From positions 1-64,000 of the forward strand of contig CALISO010000029.1 in the NCBI GenBank assembly GCA_938041445.1: a stretch of 64,000 bases of DNA. The letters run 5' to 3'. This DNA is from an uncultured Saprospiraceae bacterium. GTDB lineage: Bacteria; Bacteroidota; Bacteroidia; Chitinophagales; Saprospiraceae. Of this stretch, positions 28,022 to 35,276 are shown in pieces. The position numbers and the translations under genes were made by a program. The notes beneath the pieces are model-generated. The model ran no database searches. It saw only the letters and a list, made by a program, of their open reading frames with translations, and was not told where the DNA came from. Each line of letters begins with the position of its first letter. Position 1 is the stretch's first letter.

Positions 28022-28029
28022 CAAAAGTA
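28022..28029 (-). promoter_or_regulatory. Candidate -7 element (TACTTTTG) for the photolyase gene
   Basis: On the minus strand this reads TACTTTTG, a TAnnTTTG match 20 bases before the photolyase ATG. No clear -33 element was found. Confidence 0.45.
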
Positions 28030-28066
28030 AGAACAAGTTAGGCAGACTACTGTTTCAATATTGTAA

Positions 28067-28074
28067 TACTTTTG
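28067..28074 (+). promoter_or_regulatory. Candidate -7 element (TACTTTTG) for the His-rich lipoprotein gene
   Basis: The same TACTTTTG octamer on the plus strand, 24 bases before the ATG at 28098. Together with the element at 28022 it forms a divergent promoter pair. Confidence 0.5.
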
Positions 28075-28097
28075 CCAATCAAAAAGCTACAATTTAA

Positions 28098-28511
28098 ATG
28101 AAAACAATCACACAATCCCTTCCAATTAGTGTCTTATTAATCGCTGCTGTAGTAAGTCTTGCAGGTATCTTTAGTTGTAAGCCATCTATGGATGATCAAG
28201 TAAGTAAGAGGTATGATGAAGTAATGGCAGTCCACGATGAAGTCATGCCACTTATGTCAACTACAAGCAAGCTTCGCAGACAGATCAAGAACCATAATCA
28301 TGGTGATGCTGGTCAACTCATCGCTGACCTCAATGCTGCTGACGAATATATGATGGAATGGATGAGAGACTTTAAAGTACCAGAAGATCTTCCTGTCGCT
28401 GAGCAGCTTAAGTTTATCGATATAATGGAAGAAAAAGCTGTGAAAATGAAGCAAATGTTTGATAAATCAATAACGAATGCAACAAATTATACCAAGAGTC
28501 ATCAACATTAA
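28098..28511 (+). CDS. Small His-ended lipoprotein upstream of SCO1
   Basis: 137 aa. A lipoprotein signal ends at the lipobox GIFSC (Cys about residue 27). The mature part is helical with KRYDEVMAVHDEVMPLMSTTSKL, a pattern shared by a small Bacteroidota family sometimes annotated as viral A-type inclusion protein; it ends in SHQH. The role is unknown. His and Met residues in the first helix could bind copper or heme, which would suit the SCO1 and cytochrome c genes that follow. Its 3' end overlaps the SCO1 start by 35 bases. Confidence 0.7.
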   Translation: MKTITQSLPISVLLIAAVVSLAGIFSCKPSMDDQVSKRYDEVMAVHDEVMPLMSTTSKLRRQIKNHNHGDAGQLIADLNAADEYMMEWMRDFKVPEDLPVAEQLKFIDIMEEKAVKMKQMFDKSITNATNYTKSHQH

Positions 28512-29109
28512 ATGTATTCTCTTCTTTGCTCTTATTGGATTGTTATCCTGTGAACAAGAGAGTGGTTCCTTGCCGATACTTGGTCGCACGGAAGTAGTTG
28601 ATGGTCAGACTATTCACCATAAAATCAGAAATTGGGAATTTGTCAATCAAGACAGTGTCCTGATTACTAATGATAGCCTAAAGAATCACGTCTACATTAC
28701 AGATGTCTTCTTCACATCGTGCCCAACCATCTGTCCAAAGGTGATGAAGCAAATGTTAGTATTACATGATGAATTTAGGGATGATGATCTAGTCAAACTT
28801 GTCTCTTTCACAATAGATCCTAAACGAGATGATGTAGACCGACTAAAACTCTACAGCAGCAATCTAGGTGTAACGAGTGATAAATGGCACTTCCTCACCG
28901 GAGATAAAGATGATGTCTACGAACTTGCAAATGACTACTTCATTGTTGCGTATCCAGATGCTGATACACCAGGAGGATTTGACCATAGTGGTAAGATAAT
29001 CTTGACTGATAAGGATGGGCACGTGAGAGCATTCGCGGAAGGGACAGAGCCTGAGACTATTCCACGATTTATTAAAGATGTCAAAACTCTGATGAAAGAA
29101 TATGAGTAA
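28477..29109 (+). CDS. SCO1/SenC copper chaperone
   Basis: 210 aa, lipoprotein (lipobox GLLSC, Cys25). The thioredoxin-like fold carries the copper ligands C82 and C86 in TSCPTICPKVM and the conserved His170 in GGFDHSGK. SCO proteins load copper into the CuA site of cytochrome c oxidase or keep its cysteines reduced. The start overlaps the previous gene by 35 bases, and the stop overlaps the cytochrome c gene by 8, so the three are co-translated. No oxidase subunit is in the window. Confidence 0.95.
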   Translation: MQQIIPRVINIKCILFFALIGLLSCEQESGSLPILGRTEVVDGQTIHHKIRNWEFVNQDSVLITNDSLKNHVYITDVFFTSCPTICPKVMKQMLVLHDEFRDDDLVKLVSFTIDPKRDDVDRLKLYSSNLGVTSDKWHFLTGDKDDVYELANDYFIVAYPDADTPGGFDHSGKIILTDKDGHVRAFAEGTEPETIPRFIKDVKTLMKEYE

Positions 29110-29533
29110 GATGATGATATTGATATTAGCGATTATGTTAGTTGGAATAGCATCAACTATGACTCTACAATCCTGTAATGATAACACATATGTACAGGGA
29201 GCAAGACTTTACACCTTCCACTGTGCTAACTGCCATATGGAAGACGGAAGTGGACTGGAGAATGTAATCCCAAGCATCATAGAATCGAAATACTTTGGCG
29301 CCAAACTAGATTCACTTCCGTGCTTAATAAGACATGGCAAAGCGAATCTAACTACCTCGCATAGTATGATGGTAGATATGCCCGTCAACTATCAAATGAC
29401 TGAGTATGAGATCAACAATGTCATCAATCACATCTTCGTCACTTGGTACCCAGATAGAGAGGCAGTCACTATCCAAGACACTAAAAAAAATCTCAAAGAC
29501 TGCCCAGTCCCAGCGATGAGATACGGTCAATAG
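29102..29533 (+). CDS. Mono-heme cytochrome c lipoprotein
   Basis: 143 aa. A lipoprotein signal ends at LQSC (Cys25). One c-type heme site, CANCH at residues 41-45 (FHCANCHMEDGSG), starts a class I cytochrome fold; the later MVDMPVNYQM offers the Met axial ligand and TEYEINNVINHIF the closing helix. It should carry electrons at the periplasmic face. It overlaps SCO1 by 8 bases. The link to SCO1 suggests service to a terminal oxidase encoded elsewhere. Confidence 0.92.
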   Translation: MSKMMILILAIMLVGIASTMTLQSCNDNTYVQGARLYTFHCANCHMEDGSGLENVIPSIIESKYFGAKLDSLPCLIRHGKANLTTSHSMMVDMPVNYQMTEYEINNVINHIFVTWYPDREAVTIQDTKKNLKDCPVPAMRYGQ

Positions 29534-29688
29534 ATATATCAGGATCCCCTGCTTCCAATCCCCATCAAGATTGTTCATCGTAAATCACGCATTCATAAAG
29601 AAGAGTGACACTTGCGAATAATCAATAATCGTTGGCTAATACTCATGTACTAAAGTTAGCTCTCAATAGTGAGATACTTTGTGAATAT

Positions 29689-30168
29689 ATGAATGTACTT
29701 TTTCACACAGCAACTGCAGTTGGGCTATTTACTGTAGTCAATAATTCATCTGCCCATTCTGTGGTCAAGATAAGCATTGTATTATTCGGAGGAATCATTA
29801 TGCACGGGATCTTAGATTATACACCACATTGCTACCCACTAAGTGCCAAGACAGATATCTTCATCAGTGCCTCAGTCATTGCAGTGCTTCATTTCGCAAT
29901 AAATAGTGAAGCTAGGATACTACTATATGCATCAATCTTGGGTGCAACATTTCCAGATCTTGTAGACCTTGGGCCATCTATGGTAAATGAACATTTAGGA
30001 ATGAACATTCCTATTACTGACACCATATTCCCATGGCATTGGCAGAAGTATTCAGGATCTATATACAATGAAAACTGTGGTGTGTCTCATATTCATCATA
30101 GTGTTGTGATTCTATGCGTATTCACAACAGTGATGCGCTATGGATTGCCTATAAACTGGGGCAAATAA
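29689..30168 (+). CDS. Small membrane protein, possible YdjM/DUF457-like hydrolase
   Basis: 159 aa from ATG 29689; a TTG at 29632 would add 19 residues but those look non-conserved. Four or so hydrophobic helices carry His and Asp pairs: FHTATAVG, MHGILDYTPH, GATFPDLVDLG, then FPWHW and HIHHS. This His/Asp pattern in a membrane protein recalls the LexA-binding, membrane-associated metal-dependent hydrolases (YdjM, DUF457). The assignment is tentative. It is separated by 155 bases from the cytochrome gene. Confidence 0.55.
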   Translation: MNVLFHTATAVGLFTVVNNSSAHSVVKISIVLFGGIIMHGILDYTPHCYPLSAKTDIFISASVIAVLHFAINSEARILLYASILGATFPDLVDLGPSMVNEHLGMNIPITDTIFPWHWQKYSGSIYNENCGVSHIHHSVVILCVFTTVMRYGLPINWGK

Positions 30169-30219
30169 AAAGCTAAGAATTATACTGTAAGAGATCTATC
30201 AAAGACGCAATTTATTCTC

Positions 30220-30324
30220 TCAGCAATCACATTTAGCACAAGTCTTAGGACATTTCTTGCAGTGTGACTTGCCTTTCTTCTTAAACTTCTTGCAACAATT
30301 CTTTTTACAACATTTGCTTGCCAT
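30220..30324 (-). CDS. 34-aa Cys/Lys-rich peptide, metallothionein-like
   Basis: ATG 30324 to TGA 30220 encodes 34 residues, nine of them Cys (5, 6, 10, 11, 22, 25, 29, 32, 34) and many Lys: MASKCCKKNCCKKFKKKG, then HCKKCPKTCAKCDC. The paired CC motifs and the CxxC/CxC tail are typical of metal-thiolate peptides. I do not recognise a named family. A TACTTTTG element at 30388-30395 precedes it on the same strand. It is convergent with the SCO1/cytochrome unit, so a copper or zinc buffering role is an attractive inference, not shown. Confidence 0.65.
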   Translation of the reverse strand: MASKCCKKNCCKKFKKKGKSHCKKCPKTCAKCDC

Positions 30325-30387
30325 AAACTAGGTATTTGCTGGGGTTAACATCAAGTACTTAAGCAACACATTTACCTAAGTGCAAAA

Positions 30388-30395
30388 CAAAAGTA
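30388..30395 (-). promoter_or_regulatory. Candidate -7 element (TACTTTTG) for the Cys-rich peptide
   Basis: A minus-strand TAnnTTTG match 64 bases upstream of the ATG at 30324. No clear -33 element was found. Confidence 0.45.
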
Positions 30396-30443
30396 ATCTT
30401 TTATCTAGAATAAGTCTAATTTAACATAAGGAATATCTAAGGC

Positions 30444-30479
30444 ATAAAAAAAGAGACTGTCTTCTAAAAGACAGTCTCT
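30444..30479 (-). terminator. Intrinsic terminator of the OmpA/TSP3 gene
   Basis: A perfect 12-bp stem AGAGACTGTCTT / AAGACAGTCTCT with a 4-base loop is followed on the minus strand by a T run. It lies 35 bases after the stop of the gene at 30514. Confidence 0.9.
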
Positions 30480-30513
30480 ATAGTTTTATTAATGGAACGC
30501 TAAAGTACCTGCG

Positions 30514-32061
30514 TTATCTTATACTTGCGTTGAATTCAACTCTTCTATTTAATTTTCTTCCTGTTTCAGTAGAATTGTCTGCAATTGGCCTAGCCTCGCC
30601 ATATCCAACATAACTTAATCTACTAGAGCTGATACCTTTGTTCACCAGATAGTCTTTACAAGCTTTAGCTCTTTTCTCACTTAGTGATTGATTGAGTGAT
30701 GAACCACCAGAACTATCTGTATGCCCTTCTATGCTGATAAAGTAGTTAGGGTATCTCTGCATGATATCAAGAACTTGATTCAATACTCTATAAGATTCTG
30801 ACTTAAATGTTGCCTTACCTGAGTCAAACTGTACAGCTCTCATAGCTACTTCCAATACTTGCTTATCTGCTGCATTCATTCCAGGACATCCATTGTTATC
30901 AACTGATCCAGCTTGATTAGGACATCTATCCCTGCTATCATCAAGACCATCTCCATCACTATCTGGACAACCGTTGTATGTTCTCAATCCTGGCAATGTA
31001 GGACACTTATCCGATGCATCAGCAACTCCATCACCATCTCTATCTGGACAACCTTGAGCACTAGATACTCCTGGAGTATTTGGACATCTATCGTCGTTAT
31101 CAACAATACCGTCACCATCAGAATCTGCCGCCTGGACAATTACTTGTGGACAACCATTATTGGATACTGCCCCAGCTCTGTCTGGACATCTGTCATCCTT
31201 ATCAAGAACGCCATCACCATCTCTATCTGATTCCTTTTTTGGGCAACCATTGTTAGCTACTGTACCAGCCATATTAGGACATTCGTCATCGTTATCGCTG
31301 ATTCCATCACCATCACTGTCTGGACATCCGTCAAATGCTTCAAGTCCAACATAATTAGGACACTTATCTTTGTAATCTGCTATACCATCCCCATCTTTAT
31401 CAGGACAACCATTTAACTCAATAGGTCCAGCCATATCAGGACACAGATCGATATCATCTTCTAATCCATCACCATCTCTATCGCCTACTGTTTCTTTTTC
31501 TACCTTCTTAGGTAACTTATCCATCTTATTCAGACCATAGATAAAACCAATCCCGTGGTGTAGATTATTTCTATCTTCCGCCAGACTTACTCTATACTCT
31601 GATTGCCATACTAATCTAGCATTCGGTGCCAAAGTATATTGTAAACCTACACCCAGTGGAAACTGAACATTGAGGTCTCCATCTTGCTCATAGACACCAC
31701 CAATTCCACCTAGTACAAATGGTGAAACTATAGCCGTAGGCTTCTGAAATAAATATTGTAATTGAGCATCTAAGCCATAGACTGACTTATGTAAGCACTC
31801 TGTATTCGCCTCACTCTTATTCACTACACCTGCCTTGAAAGGTACATAGAGATTAAAGTTATCACTAAGCATCTTTTGATACCCAAGCTCAAAGCCATGA
31901 TGATAAGCTTGAAATTCAGTAAGGTTACCACCATTTTGGGATTGATAATCCATAAATACAGCTCTGACTGATATCCCCTGATCCAGCGGATAGTTCTGTC
32001 CACTCAGTTGAGACAACGAGAGACACAATAATAGACTGATTGTTAGAAATAAATGTTTCAT
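30514..32061 (-). CDS. OmpA-family protein with thrombospondin type 3 calcium repeats
   Basis: 515 aa. Signal peptide (1-21, ending LSGQ). Residues 22-180 look like an eight-strand outer-membrane barrel. Residues 195-390 contain about seven type 3 repeats of the form DxDGDGxxDxxDxCPxxxG, each expected to bind calcium. Residues 400-515 are an OmpA_C peptidoglycan-binding domain (GHTDSSGGSS, LSEKRAKA, NRRVEFN). Such proteins are abundant structural links between outer membrane and wall in Bacteroidota. A candidate -7 element lies at 32101 and a strong terminator at 30444, so it is a single-gene unit. Confidence 0.93.
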   Translation of the reverse strand: MKHLFLTISLLLCLSLSQLSGQNYPLDQGISVRAVFMDYQSQNGGNLTEFQAYHHGFELGYQKMLSDNFNLYVPFKAGVVNKSEANTECLHKSVYGLDAQLQYLFQKPTAIVSPFVLGGIGGVYEQDGDLNVQFPLGVGLQYTLAPNARLVWQSEYRVSLAEDRNNLHHGIGFIYGLNKMDKLPKKVEKETVGDRDGDGLEDDIDLCPDMAGPIELNGCPDKDGDGIADYKDKCPNYVGLEAFDGCPDSDGDGISDNDDECPNMAGTVANNGCPKKESDRDGDGVLDKDDRCPDRAGAVSNNGCPQVIVQAADSDGDGIVDNDDRCPNTPGVSSAQGCPDRDGDGVADASDKCPTLPGLRTYNGCPDSDGDGLDDSRDRCPNQAGSVDNNGCPGMNAADKQVLEVAMRAVQFDSGKATFKSESYRVLNQVLDIMQRYPNYFISIEGHTDSSGGSSLNQSLSEKRAKACKDYLVNKGISSSRLSYVGYGEARPIADNSTETGRKLNRRVEFNASIR

Positions 32062-32407
32062 TTTCTTATAAACGTTATACTGTTAGTGCATAACACATTA
32101 CAAATATATTTAATATGTAGGAGATTATATTGAAAAACAGGAAAAAAAATCAAATTCTGCTGTTTATTCATATTAAAAACGTCTATATATGCTTTTATGA
32201 TGCTCTAAACATTAAATATCCCCTTACATTTTCTATTTAATCTTGCTGTTGCCTCTTGAATTCTACGTTATCACATCTCATAAGTGTAAAGTATTCGTTA
32301 AATGCACTAATCAAATAATCATATTATACACTATGATGCTGAACTCTAGCGTTAAATCAACTGTTGATAGAAACATAAACCACATACGAAATTTTAAAAA
32401 GTACACC
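32062..32407. other. Divergent intergenic region
   Basis: This is AT-rich, with the candidate promoter for the minus-strand OmpA gene at 32101 and a 5' region for the plus-strand tiny lipoprotein. A TTG-started frame from 32243 runs into the lipoprotein but looks non-coding. No structured element was seen. Confidence 0.5.
32101..32108 (-). promoter_or_regulatory. Candidate -7 element (TATATTTG) for the OmpA/TSP3 gene
   Basis: A minus-strand TAnnTTTG match 39 bases before the ATG at 32061. Confidence 0.45.
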
Positions 32408-32533
32408 ATGAACAAATTAAGAAAAGGAATAGCAGTTGTATTTGCATGCCTAGTATTCGTCACAGTATTCTCAGCTTGTGGAAAGAAGAATGTAGGATGT
32501 CCGAACGCATTTAAGATTGAAGTAACTAAATAA
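32408..32533 (+). CDS. 41-aa lipoprotein upstream of ytxJ
   Basis: From ATG 32408 the product is a complete tiny lipoprotein: a basic start MNKLRK, a hydrophobic core, and lipobox VFSAC, leaving a mature peptide of only about 18 residues (CGKKNVGCPNAF and a charged tail). The longer frame upstream (TTG at 32243) lacks coding character. It ends 8 bases before the ytxJ GTG start, so the two are translationally linked. The function is unknown; the two mature Cys residues leave one free after lipidation. Confidence 0.6.
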   Translation: MNKLRKGIAVVFACLVFVTVFSACGKKNVGCPNAFKIEVTK

Positions 32534-32541
32534 GAAATAAA

Positions 32542-32889
32542 GTGCTGAACTGGAATATACTTTCATCTACTAAGCAAGTAGATAATATTGTAAGTACAGA
32601 GTCGAATGATGCTGTATGTATCATTCTTAAGCATAGTACGACTTGTCCGTTGTCTTCTATAGCTAAAATGCGATTAGAAGGTGATGGCAATAGTCTTGGA
32701 GATCACATCAAATGGTACTATCTTGATTTGTTAGCAAATAGACCACTATCAGCCTATATCGCAGATACCTTGAATGTTCATCACGAATCTCCTCAAGTGA
32801 TTGTCATTAAAAATGGTGAAGTAACTTATGATGTTTCGCATCTCGATATTACTGTAGACGACTTATCTAGTGAAGTGGTTGCGGCATAA
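32542..32889 (+). CDS. ytxJ: Bacillithiol-system redox protein YtxJ
   Basis: 115 aa from a GTG start. The thioredoxin-like fold has a single active Cys in CIILKHSTTCPLSSIAK, followed by YYLDLLANRPLS and the cis-Pro segment HESPQVIVIKNGE, all matching YtxJ (DUF2847). YtxJ is a monothiol bacilliredoxin candidate that removes bacillithiol from oxidised proteins; many Bacteroidota make bacillithiol. No bacillithiol synthesis gene is in the window. mnmD follows 32 bases on. Confidence 0.85.
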   Translation: MLNWNILSSTKQVDNIVSTESNDAVCIILKHSTTCPLSSIAKMRLEGDGNSLGDHIKWYYLDLLANRPLSAYIADTLNVHHESPQVIVIKNGEVTYDVSHLDITVDDLSSEVVAA

Positions 32890-32921
32890 GTTTCACTTTT
32901 AATAAGATCCCCTCACAACTA

Positions 32922-33605
32922 TTGGAACAAAGAACATTACTGACGACTCAAGATGGTTCTCATACCATTAAGTCAGAACAGTTCGATGCGACTTACCATA
33001 GCATATTTGGTGCAGTAGATGAATCAATCCATGTCTTTATTATGGCTGGTCTAGACTACATGCGTCTACGACAGAACAAATCAACAATCAATGTACTTGA
33101 AATTGGTATGGGTACAGGTCTCAATGTATGGCTGGCTGCCTTGTGGGCAAATACACATCAAGTCAAGATACACCTAGATACGCTAGAGAAATTTCCAATC
33201 GAAGCAACAGTATATCAGCAACTCAACTTTGCTGATTCGATTCCCTCTTTATCTAGTTCAGAGGTAGACATCTTACAAGACATACATACTACCGAATGGA
33301 ATAGTACAATACAATTGACAGAATATTTTTCATTTACTAAGCATCAAGCAGATGTCCTCGAACATCCTTACCCCAATAATCAATACAATGTGATATTCTT
33401 TGATGCCTTTGCACCTAACTGCCAACCTGAATTATGGAGTGCCCCATTTCACAAGCAACTAAAGGATAGTCTAAAAGCCGGCGGTGTATTGACGACTTAT
33501 TGCGCTAAAGGCGTATTCAAAAGAATGCTCAAGAATATTGGCTATGAGCTTGATCAATTGCCCGGTCCACATAGAAAACATGAAATGACTCGGGCTGTGA
33601 AGTAA
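32922..33605 (+). CDS. mnmD: tRNA 5-methylaminomethyl-2-thiouridine(34) methyltransferase MnmD
   Basis: 227 aa from a TTG start. It has the SAM-binding motif VLEIGMGTGLNVWL, the acidic LDTLEKFP loop and the DUF752 signature FFDAFAPNCQPELWS, then TYCAKGVFKRMLKNIGYE. This is the stand-alone methyltransferase half of E. coli MnmC, which completes mnm5s2U at the wobble base; the FAD oxidase half is absent here. TTG is preferred because the conserved LLTTQDGSHT segment begins just after it. Confidence 0.88.
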   Translation: MEQRTLLTTQDGSHTIKSEQFDATYHSIFGAVDESIHVFIMAGLDYMRLRQNKSTINVLEIGMGTGLNVWLAALWANTHQVKIHLDTLEKFPIEATVYQQLNFADSIPSLSSSEVDILQDIHTTEWNSTIQLTEYFSFTKHQADVLEHPYPNNQYNVIFFDAFAPNCQPELWSAPFHKQLKDSLKAGGVLTTYCAKGVFKRMLKNIGYELDQLPGPHRKHEMTRAVK

Positions 33606-33853
33606 TTATTCTTTCACAACAGTCTTTTCAGTTATAAGAGTTGGCTATATTATCTCCAAGTCTGCAACACCAATGCAGATAGTGTAACCTGTGAGATCAA
33701 GTAAAACTGACTTGACATAATGATTTCGTTAGACTTTCTTAGGATAAAAACCACCATTTTCGCTATTCATCCCATACAAAACCAGAACTCAATGTATCAC
33801 CGCCTTCCATAATCTGAAAGTATATGTACAATGCATTCTTGGTTTCGTGTGCA

Positions 33854-35134
33854 TTAATTCTGATACACTACCCCATCCTTCATAACAAAAATCACATCAC
33901 TAGTCACTGAAATATCATCAAGTGGATTGCTTGGCATCGCGATGATATCAGCAGATTTACCCTCTGTGATTGTTCCTACTTCTTCAGAAATATTCATCAG
34001 ATCTGCAGCATTGACGGTTGCAGTTTTAAGAGCATCAAAGTTAGACATCCCTACTTCTGTCATAAAGCCAAACTCTAGTGCATTATCACCATGAGGAGAT
34101 ACACCCGCATCTGTGCCAAAGGCAATCTTTACTCCATATTTGTGAGCCTTAGAAAACGTTTCTTGGATTTTAGGACCTATAGCAAGTGCTTTGGGGACAA
34201 TAATTGTAGGATAGTATCCAGGTGTTGCCGCTTTTTCTGCGACAAACTTTCCTGCTGATATTGTAGGGACATAGTAAGTACCTCTCTCTATCATCAGATC
34301 CATCACTTCTTGAGTCATCATCGTGCCGTGTTCAATACTATGAATACCACCTAGAACAGCTCGTTTCATTCCTTCTGCTCCGTGAGCATGAGCTGCTGTG
34401 ACATAGCCATAATCATTAGCCGCTTCTACGACTGCTGCAACTTCATTGACTGTGAACTGCGGACCTTGTCCATCTTTGGCTACACTCAGCACACCCCCAG
34501 TTGCTGTGATCTTGATACAATCAGCACCATTCTTATATCTCTGTCTTACTGCTTGTCTTGCTTCTTCAGGGCTATTGATAACTCCTTCAGCAGGTCCGGG
34601 ATTACCCATCAAGTCTTTCTTCATACCATTGGTTGGATCAGCATGACCTCCAGTAGTGGCTAAGGACTTTTCTGCTGTATAGATCCTAGGGCCTATGATA
34701 CTTCCATCTGCAATGGCATTACGAAGTGAGACATTTACACCAGTGCCGCCTAAATCTCTTACCGTCGTAAATCCAGCCATCAATGTTCTCCTACAATACT
34801 TGACAGCATCAAGTGCAATATCGGCTTCATTATCTTTGAATCTATTGAGGTAACGATTGGGATTGGACTCATGCTCAATATGAACATGCATATCCATAAA
34901 CCCAGGCATAACGAATTGGTCAGTAAGATCATATATCTTGATTGTATCATTTGGGTCTGTGTATCCTTTGATAACTTCTACAATATCTCCATTCTCCACG
35001 ACGATGGTCATCTCCTTCTGTACTCGATCATTCTCCATCGTTAGCAGTTCTCCACAATGGAGATGAGATGTCTGACTCATAGTGATTTGAGTTAGACCAA
35101 ACATAAGTACAAAACTCATCATTAGATGTTTCAT
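33854..35134 (-). CDS. Secreted amidohydrolase (imidazolonepropionase-like)
   Basis: 426 aa with a signal peptide (1-20, ending TMSQ), so periplasmic. The TIM-barrel metal ligands are all visible: HVH at 83-85 in GFMDMHVHIE, the bridging Lys in CIKITATGG, His in TAAHAHGAEG, His in HSIEHGTMM, and the Asp of AFGTDAGVSPHGDNA. Members act on peptides or cyclic amides (Xaa-Pro dipeptidase-like, imidazolonepropionase-like). The exact substrate is unknown. It lies downstream of the rpoC terminator on the same strand. Confidence 0.9.
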   Translation of the reverse strand: MKHLMMSFVLMFGLTQITMSQTSHLHCGELLTMENDRVQKEMTIVVENGDIVEVIKGYTDPNDTIKIYDLTDQFVMPGFMDMHVHIEHESNPNRYLNRFKDNEADIALDAVKYCRRTLMAGFTTVRDLGGTGVNVSLRNAIADGSIIGPRIYTAEKSLATTGGHADPTNGMKKDLMGNPGPAEGVINSPEEARQAVRQRYKNGADCIKITATGGVLSVAKDGQGPQFTVNEVAAVVEAANDYGYVTAAHAHGAEGMKRAVLGGIHSIEHGTMMTQEVMDLMIERGTYYVPTISAGKFVAEKAATPGYYPTIIVPKALAIGPKIQETFSKAHKYGVKIAFGTDAGVSPHGDNALEFGFMTEVGMSNFDALKTATVNAADLMNISEEVGTITEGKSADIIAMPSNPLDDISVTSDVIFVMKDGVVYQN

Positions 35135-35208
35135 AGCAATTCATTTATAGCAATCAAGAATATACTTTCTAAGATATCGGAAATACTTGACAAAGAGAAT
35201 GTATCAAT

Positions 35209-35248
35209 ACAAAAACAAAAAGAGCCGCTCAATTTAATGAACAGCTCT
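35209..35248 (-). terminator. Intrinsic terminator after rpoC
   Basis: An 11-bp stem (35221-35231 with 35238-35248, including G-U pairs) is followed on the minus strand by TTTTGTTTTTGT. It lies 29 bases past the rpoC stop and ends the ribosomal-protein and polymerase operon. Confidence 0.85.
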
Positions 35249-35276
35249 TTTCCTATAATTCAATATGTATCTAGAT

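Noticed and set aside
29632-29688. TTG start for the small membrane protein
   Set aside because: The extra 19 residues carry no helix or conserved look, and an ATG at 29689 directly precedes the first hydrophobic segment.
32243-32407. Extension of the tiny lipoprotein to a TTG at 32243
   Set aside because: The added part is non-coding in appearance, and the lipoprotein signal is complete from 32408.
33763-33853. Minus-strand fragment reading NALYIYFQIMEGGDTLSSG just past the amidohydrolase stop
   Set aside because: It looks coding and may be the tail of a lost gene, but is only about 30 residues, in a different frame from the amidohydrolase, with no start or recognised family.
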